In this document: positions 56,335 to 64,000 of the stretch, piece by piece
Numbering within the stretch: the first letter of the stretch is position 1
Layout: each line of letters starts with the position of its first letter
The notes under the pieces: model-generated
What the model was told of the DNA's origin: nothing
Databases searched by the model: none
What the model saw: the letters and a program-made list of their open reading frames with translations, nothing else
Program-made: the position numbers and the translations under genes
Origin: Flavobacteriales bacterium ALC-1
Lineage (GTDB): Bacteria > Bacteroidota > Bacteroidia > Flavobacteriales > Flavobacteriaceae
DNA: 64,000 nt
Assembly (NCBI GenBank): GCA_000171875.1
Contig: ABHI01000003.1
Coordinates: forward strand, 644,643-708,642
Reading direction: 5' to 3'

Positions 56335-56931
56335 TTAATTTCGTCTTTCTAAAATAGAAACCACATTATTTAACTTAAAGCCTTTAGCTTGTAGTAACAT
56401 TAAATAATGAAATAATAAATCTGCACTTTCTTCTAAAAACAAATCATCATTATTGTCTTTTGCTTCAATAACAACTTCAACAGCTTCCTCTCCTACTTTT
56501 TGCGCTACTTTATTGATGCCTTTAGCGAATAAAGAGGCTACATAGGAAGCATCAGTATCTTTGGCTTCAATTCTAGATGTTATAGTGTCCTCTAATTTTG
56601 AAATAAACCCAAAAGATTGTTCGTTAGTTTCGCTCCAACAGGTATCAGTTCCTTTATGACATGTCGGGCCTTGAGGATTGGCTTTAATTAAGAGTGCGTC
56701 TCTATCACAGTCTAATTTAATATCTACTAAGTTTAAAACATTTCCGCTTTCTTCTCCTTTAGTCCAAAGTCGTTGTTTTGTTCTACTAAAAAAGGTCACC
56801 AATTTAGTATCTATAGTTTTTTGAAGCGCTTCGTTATTCATATAACCAAGCATCAATACCTTATTTGTAAGCACATCTTGAATTATTGCTGGTATAAGTC
56901 CATCAAGACTTTTATTAAAATCTATATTCAT
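56335..56931 (-). CDS. hisIE: Bifunctional phosphoribosyl-AMP cyclohydrolase/phosphoribosyl-ATP pyrophosphatase
   Basis: 198 aa. The N-terminal HisI part has the zinc-binding region [18 protein letters not shown] and CHKGTDTCW. The HisE part starts near residue 105 ([33 protein letters not shown]). It performs the second and third steps of histidine synthesis. As the last gene of the operon it overlaps hisF by 4 nt (ATGA). Confidence 0.96.
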   Translation of the reverse strand: MNIDFNKSLDGLIPAIIQDVLTNKVLMLGYMNNEALQKTIDTKLVTFFSRTKQRLWTKGEESGNVLNLVDIKLDCDRDALLIKANPQGPTCHKGTDTCWSETNEQSFGFISKLEDTITSRIEAKDTDASYVASLFAKGINKVAQKVGEEAVEVVIEAKDNNDDLFLEESADLLFHYLMLLQAKGFKLNNVVSILERRN

Positions 56932-57683
56932 AATCTTACTTCTATATTCTGTTTACGTAATTCTTTTTTTAATTCTAAAATTTCTATTTCACCAAAATGA
57001 AATACACTTGCAGCAAGAGCTGCGTCAGCTTTTCCTATTTTAAAGGTATCCACAAAATGCTGAACAGTACCTGCTCCACCTGATGCTATAATTGGAATAT
57101 TTACCGTATTAGCTAGTTTAACTAAAGCATCATTTGCAAATCCTGCTTTAGTTCCATCATTATTCATTGACGTGAATAAAATTTCGCCTGCTCCACGTTG
57201 TTCTACTTCTTTAGCCCAATCAAACAGATTAAGTTCAGTGGGTATAGTGCCACCCGCTAAATGGACAATCCATTTATTATCAATTTGCTTAGCGTCAATT
57301 GCAACAACAACACATTGACTACCAAATTTATTTGATAATTCATTTACTAATTCTGGACGCTTAATAGCACTAGAATTAATAGACACTTTATCAGCACCAC
57401 AGTGTAATAAATCATCTACATCTTCAACAGAAGAAATTCCGCCTCCGACTGTAAATGGAATATTTACCTGCTCAGCAACTTTAAGCACCATATCATGCAT
57501 GGTTTTTCGACCTTCTAGAGTTGCAGAAATATCTAAAAAGACAAGTTCGTCTGCACCTAATTCTGCATACTGTTTAGCTAGTACCACAGGATCACCAGCA
57601 TCTCTTAAATCAACGAAATTAACGCCCTTTACGGTACGCCCGTTTTTAATATCTAAGCAAGGTACTATTCGTTTTGTTAGCAT
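56928..57683 (-). CDS. hisF: Imidazole glycerol phosphate synthase, cyclase subunit
   Basis: 251 aa TIM barrel. The catalytic aspartates are in [11 protein letters not shown] and [14 protein letters not shown], and the phosphate sites in TVGGGISS and IIASGGAG. It uses ammonia from HisH to close the imidazole ring and release AICAR. It lies 2 nt after hisA and shares ancestry with it, as in all known his operons. Confidence 0.97.
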   Translation of the reverse strand: MLTKRIVPCLDIKNGRTVKGVNFVDLRDAGDPVVLAKQYAELGADELVFLDISATLEGRKTMHDMVLKVAEQVNIPFTVGGGISSVEDVDDLLHCGADKVSINSSAIKRPELVNELSNKFGSQCVVVAIDAKQIDNKWIVHLAGGTIPTELNLFDWAKEVEQRGAGEILFTSMNNDGTKAGFANDALVKLANTVNIPIIASGGAGTVQHFVDTFKIGKADAALAASVFHFGEIEILELKKELRKQNIEVRL

Positions 57684-57685
57684 AA

Positions 57686-58429
57686 TTAATTGTTAATAAT
57701 AAACTGTTCTATTTCCTTTAATGAAATTCTGTTTTCATAAATAGCTTTACCAATGATTACACCTTCACAACCCATGTCGCGTAATTGCGGCAATTCATCA
57801 TATTTAGAAATGCCTCCAGAAGCAATAAGCTTAATAGATTCTTCGCTTCGCTCTGAATGACATTCGCTTAAAATTCTTTTATACAATTCAAATGAAGGGC
57901 CTTTTAACATACCATCTTTTGAAATGTCTGTACAAATCACATAGTCAATACCTTTCTTCATATAATCTTTTATAAAAGGAATGACTTCTAAATCACTTTC
58001 TTCTTGCCAGCCAGAGATGGCAATTTTTTCTTGATAACAATCAGCACCAAGAATAATCTTCTCAGAACCATATGTAGAAATCCAATTTTGAAAAATTTCT
58101 GGATTTTTAACTGCAATGCTGCCTCCTGTAATTTGATTGGCACCAGAATTGAAAGCGATTTTTAAATCTTCATTAGATTTTAAACCGCCGCCAAAGTCTA
58201 TTTTCAGGTTGGTCTTAGTGGCAATGGCTTCTAGTACTTTGTAATTAATGATATGACTCGCTTTTGCCCCATCTAAGTCTACGACATGCAAATATTTAAT
58301 TCCTGAATCTTCAAAAGCCTTTGCAACTTCAATTGGGTTCTCGTTATACACCTTCTTAGTATCATAATCTCCTTTTGTAAGACGCACACATTGGCCATTT
58401 ATGATATCTATTGCTGGAATTATTCTCAT
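57686..58429 (-). CDS. hisA: Phosphoribosylformimino-5-aminoimidazole carboxamide ribotide isomerase, with CHSERSEES insertion
   Basis: 247 aa TIM barrel. The catalytic pair lies in [10 protein letters not shown] and [13 protein letters not shown], and the phosphate sites in DFGGGLKS and IASGGIS. Between the ILSE and IKLIASGGI stretches it carries CHSERSEES, a peptide typical of a dispersed palindromic DNA repeat, not of the family. The insertion is in frame and near the last barrel strand, so the enzyme probably tolerates it. It overlaps hisH by 4 nt. Confidence 0.95.
   Translation of the reverse strand: MRIIPAIDIINGQCVRLTKGDYDTKKVYNENPIEVAKAFEDSGIKYLHVVDLDGAKASHIINYKVLEAIATKTNLKIDFGGGLKSNEDLKIAFNSGANQITGGSIAVKNPEIFQNWISTYGSEKIILGADCYQEKIAISGWQEESDLEVIPFIKDYMKKGIDYVICTDISKDGMLKGPSFELYKRILSECHSERSEESIKLIASGGISKYDELPQLRDMGCEGVIIGKAIYENRISLKEIEQFIINN
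57836..57863 (-). repeat. In-frame insertion of a dispersed small palindromic repeat within hisA
   Basis: On the minus strand TGTCATTCAGAGCGAAGC, followed by GAAGAATCT, encodes C-H-S-E-R-S-E-E-S. This DNA word and its peptide are a known recurring small repeat in Bacteroidetes and other genomes. Here it lies inside the hisA reading frame. Confidence 0.75.
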
Positions 58430-59007
58430 AGTTTTAAAAAGTTTTTTAATAATTGTTCTCCAACAATACTACTCTTTTCTGGGTGAAATTGTACTCCATA
58501 AAAATTATCCTTTGCTAAAGCTGAGGCATATTGCATTTCGTAATCTGAAGTTGCAATAGCCTCATCACAATTTTCAGCATAGTAACTGTGTACCAAATAC
58601 ATATAATCACTTTCATGTATTCCTTTGAATAAATCAGATTTTAAATTCTTAATCGTATTCCATCCCATTTGTGGTACTTTTACAGCATTAGAAAAGCGTT
58701 TCACATTTGCCTTAAAAATACCTAAGCCTTTAGTATTGCCTTCTTCAGTATAGTTACACATTAATTGCATACCTAAACAAATACCCAAAACTGGTTGCTC
58801 TAAAGTTGGAATCAATTTATCTAAACCACTTTTTTTAAGCATTTTCATTGCTGAACTTGCTTCACCTACACCAGGAAAAATGACTTTATCTGCTGCTTTA
58901 ATAATTTCAGGATTACTTGAAAGAATCGCTTCTACTCCAAGTCGTTTAAATGCAAATTGAATGCTTTTTATATTACCTGTTCCGTAATCTACAATAACAA
59001 TATTCAT
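58426..59007 (-). CDS. hisH: Imidazole glycerol phosphate synthase, glutaminase subunit
   Basis: 193 aa class I amidotransferase. The nucleophile cysteine is in [10 protein letters not shown], and the His-Glu pair in [12 protein letters not shown]. It makes ammonia for HisF. It overlaps hisA by 4 nt and its start overlaps the hisB stop by 1 nt. Confidence 0.97.
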   Translation of the reverse strand: MNIVIVDYGTGNIKSIQFAFKRLGVEAILSSNPEIIKAADKVIFPGVGEASSAMKMLKKSGLDKLIPTLEQPVLGICLGMQLMCNYTEEGNTKGLGIFKANVKRFSNAVKVPQMGWNTIKNLKSDLFKGIHESDYMYLVHSYYAENCDEAIATSDYEMQYASALAKDNFYGVQFHPEKSSIVGEQLLKNFLKL

Positions 59008-60140
59008 TACAATACACCTTTTGTTGATGGTAAAATCATTTTTTCAGCATCTCGTTTTACTGCCATTTTAATTGCTTTTGCAAACGCTTTAAAAATAGCT
59101 TCAATTTTATGATGCTCGTTAGTACCCTCTGCCTTTATGTTTAAATTGCATTTTGCGCCATCAGTAAACGACTTAAAGAAATGGTAAAACATTTCTGTAG
59201 GCATTTTACCAATCATTTCGCGTTTAAATTCTGCTTCCCAAACTAACCAATTACGACCACCAAAATCTATTGCTGTCTGTGCAAAACAATCATCCATTGG
59301 TAAAGAAAAACCATAACGCTCAATACCTAACTTATTTCCTAAAGTGGTTGCAAACACCTCTCCTAGAGCTATTGCTGTATCTTCGATAGTGTGGTGTTCA
59401 TCTACTTCTAAATCTCCTTTAACTTTTATATTTAAATCTAACTGTCCATGACGTGCTATTTGATCTAACATATGGTTGAAAAATGCAATTCCTGTATCGA
59501 TATTACTTTTACCTGTTCCATCTAGGTTTAAATCAATCTTAATCTTTGTTTCATTTGTATTTCGCTCAATTTCTCCTGTTCTAGCATTAGCTTTTAAGAA
59601 TGCATAGATAGTTTCCCAATCATTACTTTCAATAGCTATAAAATCATTTAATGCTTCTCGTTTTACAGTAATTTCATCTGTTCCTAAATTGGTGTTATCA
59701 TTGATGAAAATTCCCATTGCACCTAAGTTTTTGGCCAACTCAATATCAGTTAAGCGATCGCCAATTACAAAAGAATTTACCAAATCATAATCCGAAGAAA
59801 AATACTTTGTCAATAAACCAGTATTTGGTTTACGAGTTGGTGCATTTTCTTTTGCAAATGTTCTATCAATAAATTGCTCTTTAAAAACAACACCTTCGGT
59901 TTCAAACGTTTTTAATATAAAATTATGTACTGGCCAAAAGGTATTTTCAGGATAAATATCTGTTCCTAAACCATCTTGGTTTGTAATCATAACGATTTCA
60001 AAATCGAGTTCTTTAGCAATTTTACTTAAATACTGAAATACTTTTGGATAGAATTCTAGTTTTTCAAATGAGTCGATTTGTTCATCTGCAGTTTCTTTAA
60101 TTATGGTTCCGTCTCTATCTATAAATAATACGCGTTTCAT
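59007..60140 (-). CDS. hisB: Bifunctional histidinol phosphatase/imidazoleglycerol-phosphate dehydratase
   Basis: 377 aa, the fused form. The N-terminal HAD phosphatase (1-165) has the motif [10 protein letters not shown] and the late [14 protein letters not shown]. The C-terminal IGPD (about 190-377) has [13 protein letters not shown] and the metal-binding [15 protein letters not shown] and [14 protein letters not shown]. The fused form is typical of Bacteroidetes and enterobacteria. It overlaps hisC by 1 nt. Confidence 0.97.
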   Translation of the reverse strand: MKRVLFIDRDGTIIKETADEQIDSFEKLEFYPKVFQYLSKIAKELDFEIVMITNQDGLGTDIYPENTFWPVHNFILKTFETEGVVFKEQFIDRTFAKENAPTRKPNTGLLTKYFSSDYDLVNSFVIGDRLTDIELAKNLGAMGIFINDNTNLGTDEITVKREALNDFIAIESNDWETIYAFLKANARTGEIERNTNETKIKIDLNLDGTGKSNIDTGIAFFNHMLDQIARHGQLDLNIKVKGDLEVDEHHTIEDTAIALGEVFATTLGNKLGIERYGFSLPMDDCFAQTAIDFGGRNWLVWEAEFKREMIGKMPTEMFYHFFKSFTDGAKCNLNIKAEGTNEHHKIEAIFKAFAKAIKMAVKRDAEKMILPSTKGVL

Positions 60141-61183
60141 TATAATCCTTTTAATATTGAAATTAGTTTAATATTTTCTTGCTCTGAACCTACTGTAAAT
60201 CGTAAACAATTTTCGCACAGCACTTGTGTGGTTCTGTTTCTTACTACAATTCCTTTTTCTATTAATTGCGAATAGCGAGCTGTAGCATCATCAACTTTTG
60301 CCAATATAAAATTGGCATCAGATAGATATGCAACCTCTACAAAAGGAATAGTCTTTAATTCTGACATCAACCAATTACGCTGCTCTATAATCTTTTGTAT
60401 TTCTTCTGAAACCTCACTTGGCTTCATTAAGCGTTCAAGTGCTTTAAGTTGCGTTAATTCATTGACGTTATATGGTGGTTTTATCTTATTTAAAATTGCA
60501 ATAATAGCCTTAGAAGCATAGCATATGCCTAATCTAATTCCTGCCATTCCATATGCTTTAGATAAAGTTTGCGTAATTATAAGGTTAGGAAACTTATTCA
60601 ATTTGCGTATCCAACTTTCTTCATATGAGAAATCAATATATGCTTCATCAATAACAACAATGCCCGTAAAACTTGTAATTAAACGTTCTATAGAGTTTAC
60701 ATTGAAACTATTGGCTGTAGGATTATTTGGTGAGCACAAAAATAACAGCTTTGTAGTATTTGTAGTAGCATTTAAAATCTCATCTACTTTAGGTTCAAAA
60801 TTTGAATCTAATTGAATTTTAATGACATCAACAGCATTTATATTGGCTAGTACATCATACATACCATATGTTGGTGGTAAAGTAATTACACTATCGTGGT
60901 TAGGTTCGCAGAAGGCTCTAAAGATAAAATCTAATACTTCATCACTGCCATTTCCTAATAATAAATTATCAACTGATACATCTTTTAATTTCGAAAGCTG
61001 AGCTTTAACCTTATTCTGCTTTGGATCAGGATACCTATTAACATTATTATCAAAAGGGTTTTCATTAGCATCTAAGAAAATCATATCGCTAGTAATTTCT
61101 TTAAACTCATCTCTAGCTGAAGAATAAGGTCTTAAACTTTTAACATTAGAACGTACAATTGTATTTAAATTAAATTCTCTCAT
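60140..61183 (-). CDS. hisC: Histidinol-phosphate aminotransferase
   Basis: 347 aa class I/II PLP aminotransferase. The PLP lysine lies in [16 protein letters not shown]. Other marks are [37 protein letters not shown] and [10 protein letters not shown]. It overlaps hisD by 1 nt. Confidence 0.97.
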   Translation of the reverse strand: MREFNLNTIVRSNVKSLRPYSSARDEFKEITSDMIFLDANENPFDNNVNRYPDPKQNKVKAQLSKLKDVSVDNLLLGNGSDEVLDFIFRAFCEPNHDSVITLPPTYGMYDVLANINAVDVIKIQLDSNFEPKVDEILNATTNTTKLLFLCSPNNPTANSFNVNSIERLITSFTGIVVIDEAYIDFSYEESWIRKLNKFPNLIITQTLSKAYGMAGIRLGICYASKAIIAILNKIKPPYNVNELTQLKALERLMKPSEVSEEIQKIIEQRNWLMSELKTIPFVEVAYLSDANFILAKVDDATARYSQLIEKGIVVRNRTTQVLCENCLRFTVGSEQENIKLISILKGL

Positions 61184-62466
61184 TATTTTAAATCTTTTAA
61201 TCTTATGGTTATAGCATTTTTATGTGCTTGCAAACCTTCGGCTTCTGCCATTAATTCAATTGAGTTCCCAATATTTAAAAGACCTTCTTTAGATATTTTT
61301 TGAAAAGTGATACTCTTTGTAAAACTGTCTAAATTTACACCAGAGTAAGCTTTTGAAAACCCGTTAGTTGGTAACGTGTGATTAGTACCAGAAGCATAAT
61401 CACCTGCACTCTCAGGAGTATAATCACCTATAAAAACAGAGCCAGCATTCTCAACATTATTTATAAAATAATCATTATCCTTTGTAACTACTATAAAATG
61501 CTCGGGACCATATTGATTAATAAGTTTCAATGCAGTTTCATAGTCATCAACAACAATAGATTTAGAATTATTGATAGCATCAGTTGCCATGCTTTTTCTT
61601 GGTAATACCGCTAACTGTTTAGTTACTTCATTGTTTACCTCTTCAGCAAAAAATTTAGAGGTTGATACTAGAATCACTTGACTATCGCTTCCATGTTCTG
61701 CCTGGCTTAATAAATCTGAAGCAACATATGCTGGATTTGCGGATTCATCAGCCATAACTAATAATTCACTCGGACCAGCAGGCATATCTATAGCCACTCC
61801 ATATTTGGTTGCTAACTGCTTTGCAACAGTTACGAACTGATTTCCTGGACCGAAAATCTTATAGACTTGTGGAATAGATTCTGTTCCAAAAGTTAGTCCT
61901 GCAATAGCCTGAATACCTCCAACTTTTATAATTTTAGTTATACCACACAATTGCGCAGTGTATAAAATTTCATTAGCAATCTTACCTTCTTTATTTGGCG
62001 GTGAACACAATACTATTGCTTTGCATCCTGCAATCTGAGCAGGTATGGCCAACATTAAGACCGTAGAAAACAAAGGTGCTGTTCCACCAGGAATGTATAA
62101 ACCTACCTTTTGAATGGGTCTTTTTTCTTGCCAGCACTCAACTCCATTCATCGTTTCAACATAAACTTTATCTGCCTTTTGTGCTTTATGAAACCTTTCA
62201 ATATTAGATTTAGCTATTTGAATAGCCCTTTTTAAGTCTATAGACACTGCTTCTGATGCTAATTTAATTTCCGTCTCACTTACACTATTCGAAGTCAATT
62301 CTACTCCATCAAATCGACTCGTATATTTTATTATAGCTTTATCTCCATTCTTTCTAACATTATTAAAAACTTGATTTACGGTTGCTTCAATAGCATCAAC
62401 TGTTTTTGTTGGTCGTCTTAATAGTTCTGACCAATCAGCTTGTATAGGGTTTTCTATCTGTCTCAT
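61183..62466 (-). CDS. hisD: Histidinol dehydrogenase
   Basis: 427 aa. Diagnostic stretches are VGLYIPGGTAPLFSTVLM, FGPGNQFVTVAKQLA, DMPAGPSELLV, LLSQAEHGSDSQVIL and GPEHFIVV. These include the zinc and catalytic glutamate/histidine residues. It catalyses the last two oxidations to histidine. It overlaps hisG by 1 nt. Confidence 0.97.
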   Translation of the reverse strand: MRQIENPIQADWSELLRRPTKTVDAIEATVNQVFNNVRKNGDKAIIKYTSRFDGVELTSNSVSETEIKLASEAVSIDLKRAIQIAKSNIERFHKAQKADKVYVETMNGVECWQEKRPIQKVGLYIPGGTAPLFSTVLMLAIPAQIAGCKAIVLCSPPNKEGKIANEILYTAQLCGITKIIKVGGIQAIAGLTFGTESIPQVYKIFGPGNQFVTVAKQLATKYGVAIDMPAGPSELLVMADESANPAYVASDLLSQAEHGSDSQVILVSTSKFFAEEVNNEVTKQLAVLPRKSMATDAINNSKSIVVDDYETALKLINQYGPEHFIVVTKDNDYFINNVENAGSVFIGDYTPESAGDYASGTNHTLPTNGFSKAYSGVNLDSFTKSITFQKISKEGLLNIGNSIELMAEAEGLQAHKNAITIRLKDLK

Positions 62467-63323
62467 TATAATACCATATTTTCAATTGGACAAACTAAAA
62501 TACCTTCAGCACCATTAGCTTTTAACTCATCTATAACATTCCAAAAGTCATTTTTGTTTAATACAGAATGTAAAGAACTCCAACCAGCTTTTGCTAATGG
62601 CAGAATTGTTGGACTATTCATTCCTGGCAAGATTCTAATAATCTCATCAAGCTTATCGTTTGGTGCATTAAGCAAAATATATCTGTTTTCTCTCCCTCTT
62701 AAAACAGACTTTAATCTAAATTGCAATTTGTCAATTAATGATTGATTCTCGCTTGAAACCTTTGGTGATGTAGCCAATACTGCTTCAGATTTTAGAAGTA
62801 CTTCAATTTCCTTTAACCCATTTTTAAACAAGGTACTTCCACTAGAAACAATATCGCAAATGCCATCAGCCAAACCAATATTAGGTGCGATCTCTACAGA
62901 TCCATTAATAATGTGCAAATTTGCCTCTACTCCAGATTTCTCTAAAAATTGATTTACTGTATTTGGATATGATGTTGCAATGCGTTTGCCATTTAAGTCT
63001 TTTAAGCTCTTAGCTTCAGACGATTTAGGTACAGCAATCGACACCTTACATTTTGAGAAGCCTAAACGCTCAACTATCGTGATATCACTTCCTTTTTCAA
63101 TCAGTACATTTTCCCCAATAATTGCGGCATCTACTACTCCATCTCTTATATACTGAGGAATATCTCCATTTCTCAAATAAAATACTTCTAATGGAAAATT
63201 ACGTGCAGAAGCTTTAAGCTGATCTTTTCCGTTATCGATTGAGATACCGATTTCTTTTAAGATTTTCATAGAATCATCGTGTAGACGACCCGATTTTTGA
63301 ACTGCAATTTTTAATTTACTCAT
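62466..63323 (-). CDS. hisG: ATP phosphoribosyltransferase (long form)
   Basis: 285 aa, the long form with a C-terminal regulatory domain (PTILPLAKAGWSSLHSVLNK). The catalytic domain has KIAVQKSGRLHDDS, FLRNGDIPQYIRDGVVDAAIIG, and the PRPP-binding DIVSSGSTLFKNGL. The long form is feedback-inhibited by histidine and needs no hisZ. It is the first structural gene of the operon and lies behind an attenuator, with 120 nt between the leader-peptide stop and its ATG. Confidence 0.97.
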   Translation of the reverse strand: MSKLKIAVQKSGRLHDDSMKILKEIGISIDNGKDQLKASARNFPLEVFYLRNGDIPQYIRDGVVDAAIIGENVLIEKGSDITIVERLGFSKCKVSIAVPKSSEAKSLKDLNGKRIATSYPNTVNQFLEKSGVEANLHIINGSVEIAPNIGLADGICDIVSSGSTLFKNGLKEIEVLLKSEAVLATSPKVSSENQSLIDKLQFRLKSVLRGRENRYILLNAPNDKLDEIIRILPGMNSPTILPLAKAGWSSLHSVLNKNDFWNVIDELKANGAEGILVCPIENMVL

Positions 63324-63382
63324 TTTGTTTTTGATATTTTGTTTGAGTAAATCTTTTGGGCTAACCTAAACTTATAGGAATT

Positions 63383-63413
63383 AAAAAACCGCTTGATTTA
63401 CTCAAACGGTTTT
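63383..63413 (-). terminator. his operon attenuator terminator
   Basis: On the minus strand AAAACCGTTTGA (63413-63402) pairs with TCAAGCGGTTTT (63396-63385) with one G-U pair and loop GTAAA; six T follow (63388-63383). It sits between the leader peptide and hisG. Its 5' arm can instead pair with the end of the leader coding region, ACTCAAGCG at 63458-63450, giving a 9-bp antiterminator with one G-U pair. Confidence 0.88.
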
Positions 63414-63443
63414 AAAAATATTTTGATTTTATTCAATACATTT

Positions 63444-63500
63444 TCAGCTCGCTTGAGTGCAAGTATGAAAATGATGATGATGTAATTGAATAAATGTCAT
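63444..63500 (-). CDS. hisL: his operon leader peptide
   Basis: 18 codons: MTFIQLHHHHFHTCTQAS, then TGA. Five of 18 residues are histidine, four in a row and a fifth after a phenylalanine. The gene is too short for normal ORF callers. Stalling on the His codons (63465-63482) would leave ACTCAAGCG (63458-63450) free to form the antiterminator; a ribosome that reaches the stop at 63446-63444 would cover it and let the terminator form. This is the classical attenuation design of enterobacterial his and thr operons, here seen in a Flavobacterium-like genome. Confidence 0.85.
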   Translation of the reverse strand: MTFIQLHHHHFHTCTQAS

Positions 63501-63517
63501 ATGTTTTTTTGTCTATA

Positions 63518-63550
63518 CAAAGATTGCGAATTATAATTTACAATTCCAAA
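63518..63550 (-). promoter_or_regulatory. Candidate his operon promoter
   Basis: On the minus strand TTTG (63550-63547), a spacer of 21 nt and AATCTTTG (63525-63518) fit TTG-N17-23-TAnnTTTG with one mismatch. Transcription would start about 12 nt before the leader-peptide ATG at 63500. Confidence 0.5.
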
Positions 63551-63576
63551 TTCTTTTTTAAAATATCTAATATAAA

Positions 63577-64000
63577 TTATTGGTTGCCTAAAATAATTGG
63601 CATTCCAGTATCTCCAGAACCAATTACAATCACTTTGCTGTTTGGTGATTCAGATAATTTAACAGTAGCTTCTATGCCTTTATCTTGAAGAATTTTGTCT
63701 GTCAAGGATGCACTCAGAATTCTATTCGACTCTGCTTTACCTTTAGCTTCAATAATTACTTTTTCAGCTTCTTTTCTTGCGCTTTCAAGTCTAAATTCAT
63801 ATTCTAATGATTCCTGTTCTTGCTTTAATTTACGCTCAATAGCTTCCTTAATCGTTGGAGGTAAAGTTACATCCCTTACTAACACTTCATTTAATTGAAC
63901 ATATTGCTTATCAAGTATTTTCTTTGTTTCTTCATAAATTTCAACTTGAATAGCGTCACGTTTAGTTGAATACAGATCATCTGGTGTATAACGTCCAATA
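63577..64000 (-). CDS. Prohibitin/SPFH-family protein, C-terminal part (start outside window)
   Basis: The frame is open to the right edge. The visible 140 residues begin IGRYTPDDLYSTKRDAIQVE, then LNEVLVRDVTLPPTIKEAIE, a coiled-coil-rich stretch (KLKQEQESLEYEFRLESARKEAEK) and a final VIGSGDTGMPIILGNQ. This is the second half of a prohibitin/HflK-C-like SPFH protein, which forms membrane-bound rings. The N-terminal membrane anchor is not in view. It ends 26 nt before the his promoter region. Confidence 0.92.
   Translation of the reverse strand, partial: IGRYTPDDLYSTKRDAIQVEIYEETKKILDKQYVQLNEVLVRDVTLPPTIKEAIERKLKQEQESLEYEFRLESARKEAEKVIIEAKGKAESNRILSASLTDKILQDKGIEATVKLSESPNSKVIVIGSGDTGMPIILGNQ

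Overview
The window is AT-rich chromosomal DNA from a member of the Bacteroidota, almost certainly a marine-type Flavobacteriaceae. Several independent signs support this: a type IX secretion (T9SS) C-terminal sorting domain, DUF4251 and DUF6090-like proteins, AraC regulators fused to TPR or multi-TM sensor regions, an ABC-permease/M1-peptidase fusion, and promoters of the Bacteroidetes type (TTG, about 17-23 nt, TAnnTTTG). I see no tRNA, rRNA, CRISPR array, insertion sequence or prophage. No gene-free stretch exceeds 300 bases; the longest gaps (3069-3296 and 12509-12752) hold regulatory sequence.

Layout. 1-0.8 kb: 3' end of an M1 peptidase, probably a second ABC-permease/M1 fusion. 1-9.3 kb: a divergent AraC/TPR regulator facing a plus-strand run of ankyrin lipoprotein, acyltransferase, DUF6090-like, thioredoxin-like, secreted hydrolase, outer-membrane protein, DUF6624-like and membrane genes. 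9.5-18 kb: mixed envelope and housekeeping genes (TPR/HExxH protein, exported methyltransferase, cold-shock protein, an lpxD, DEAD-box helicase, DUF4251 lipoprotein, amidohydrolase lipoprotein). 18.2-21.4 kb: a BlaI-like repressor and a BlaR1-like M56 membrane peptidase whose sensor part is replaced by 14 ankyrin repeats, preceded by two tandem operator dyads. 21.5-26.5 kb: SF2 helicase, M23/LysM peptidase, topoisomerase III. 26.5-32.4 kb: an ABC ATPase plus permease/M1 fusion, divergent from a LytS/LytTR two-component pair. 32.4-39.2 kb: a GyrI-like protein, a membrane AraC regulator, a DJ-1/PfpI protein, a second cold-shock-domain protein, and a divergent pair of LamG-like proteins, one with a membrane-tethered DNA-binding-like N terminus. 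39.2-53 kb: DUF4251 protein, large Zn metalloprotease, MscS channel, thioesterase, DUF72, two tandem LolA-like proteins, a BNR/VPS10-like protein, small unknowns, truA. 53-56.2 kb: a T9SS-exported M43 metalloprotease. 56.3-63.5 kb: a complete, tightly overlapping histidine operon in the order hisG-D-C-B-H-A-F-IE on the minus strand. 63.6-64 kb: 3' end of a prohibitin/SPFH gene.

The most informative regulatory feature is a transcription attenuator ahead of hisG: an 18-codon leader peptide containing HHHHFH, an antiterminator pairing and a strong intrinsic terminator, all visible in the sequence. Inside hisA an in-frame CHSERSEES peptide marks a small dispersed palindromic element inserted into an essential enzyme gene. 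Other points worth attention are the M56-ankyrin fusion with its BlaI-type operators, the 20-21 bp phased repeats between the AraC/TPR regulator and its divergent operon, and a shared 5' leader block in front of two unrelated genes.
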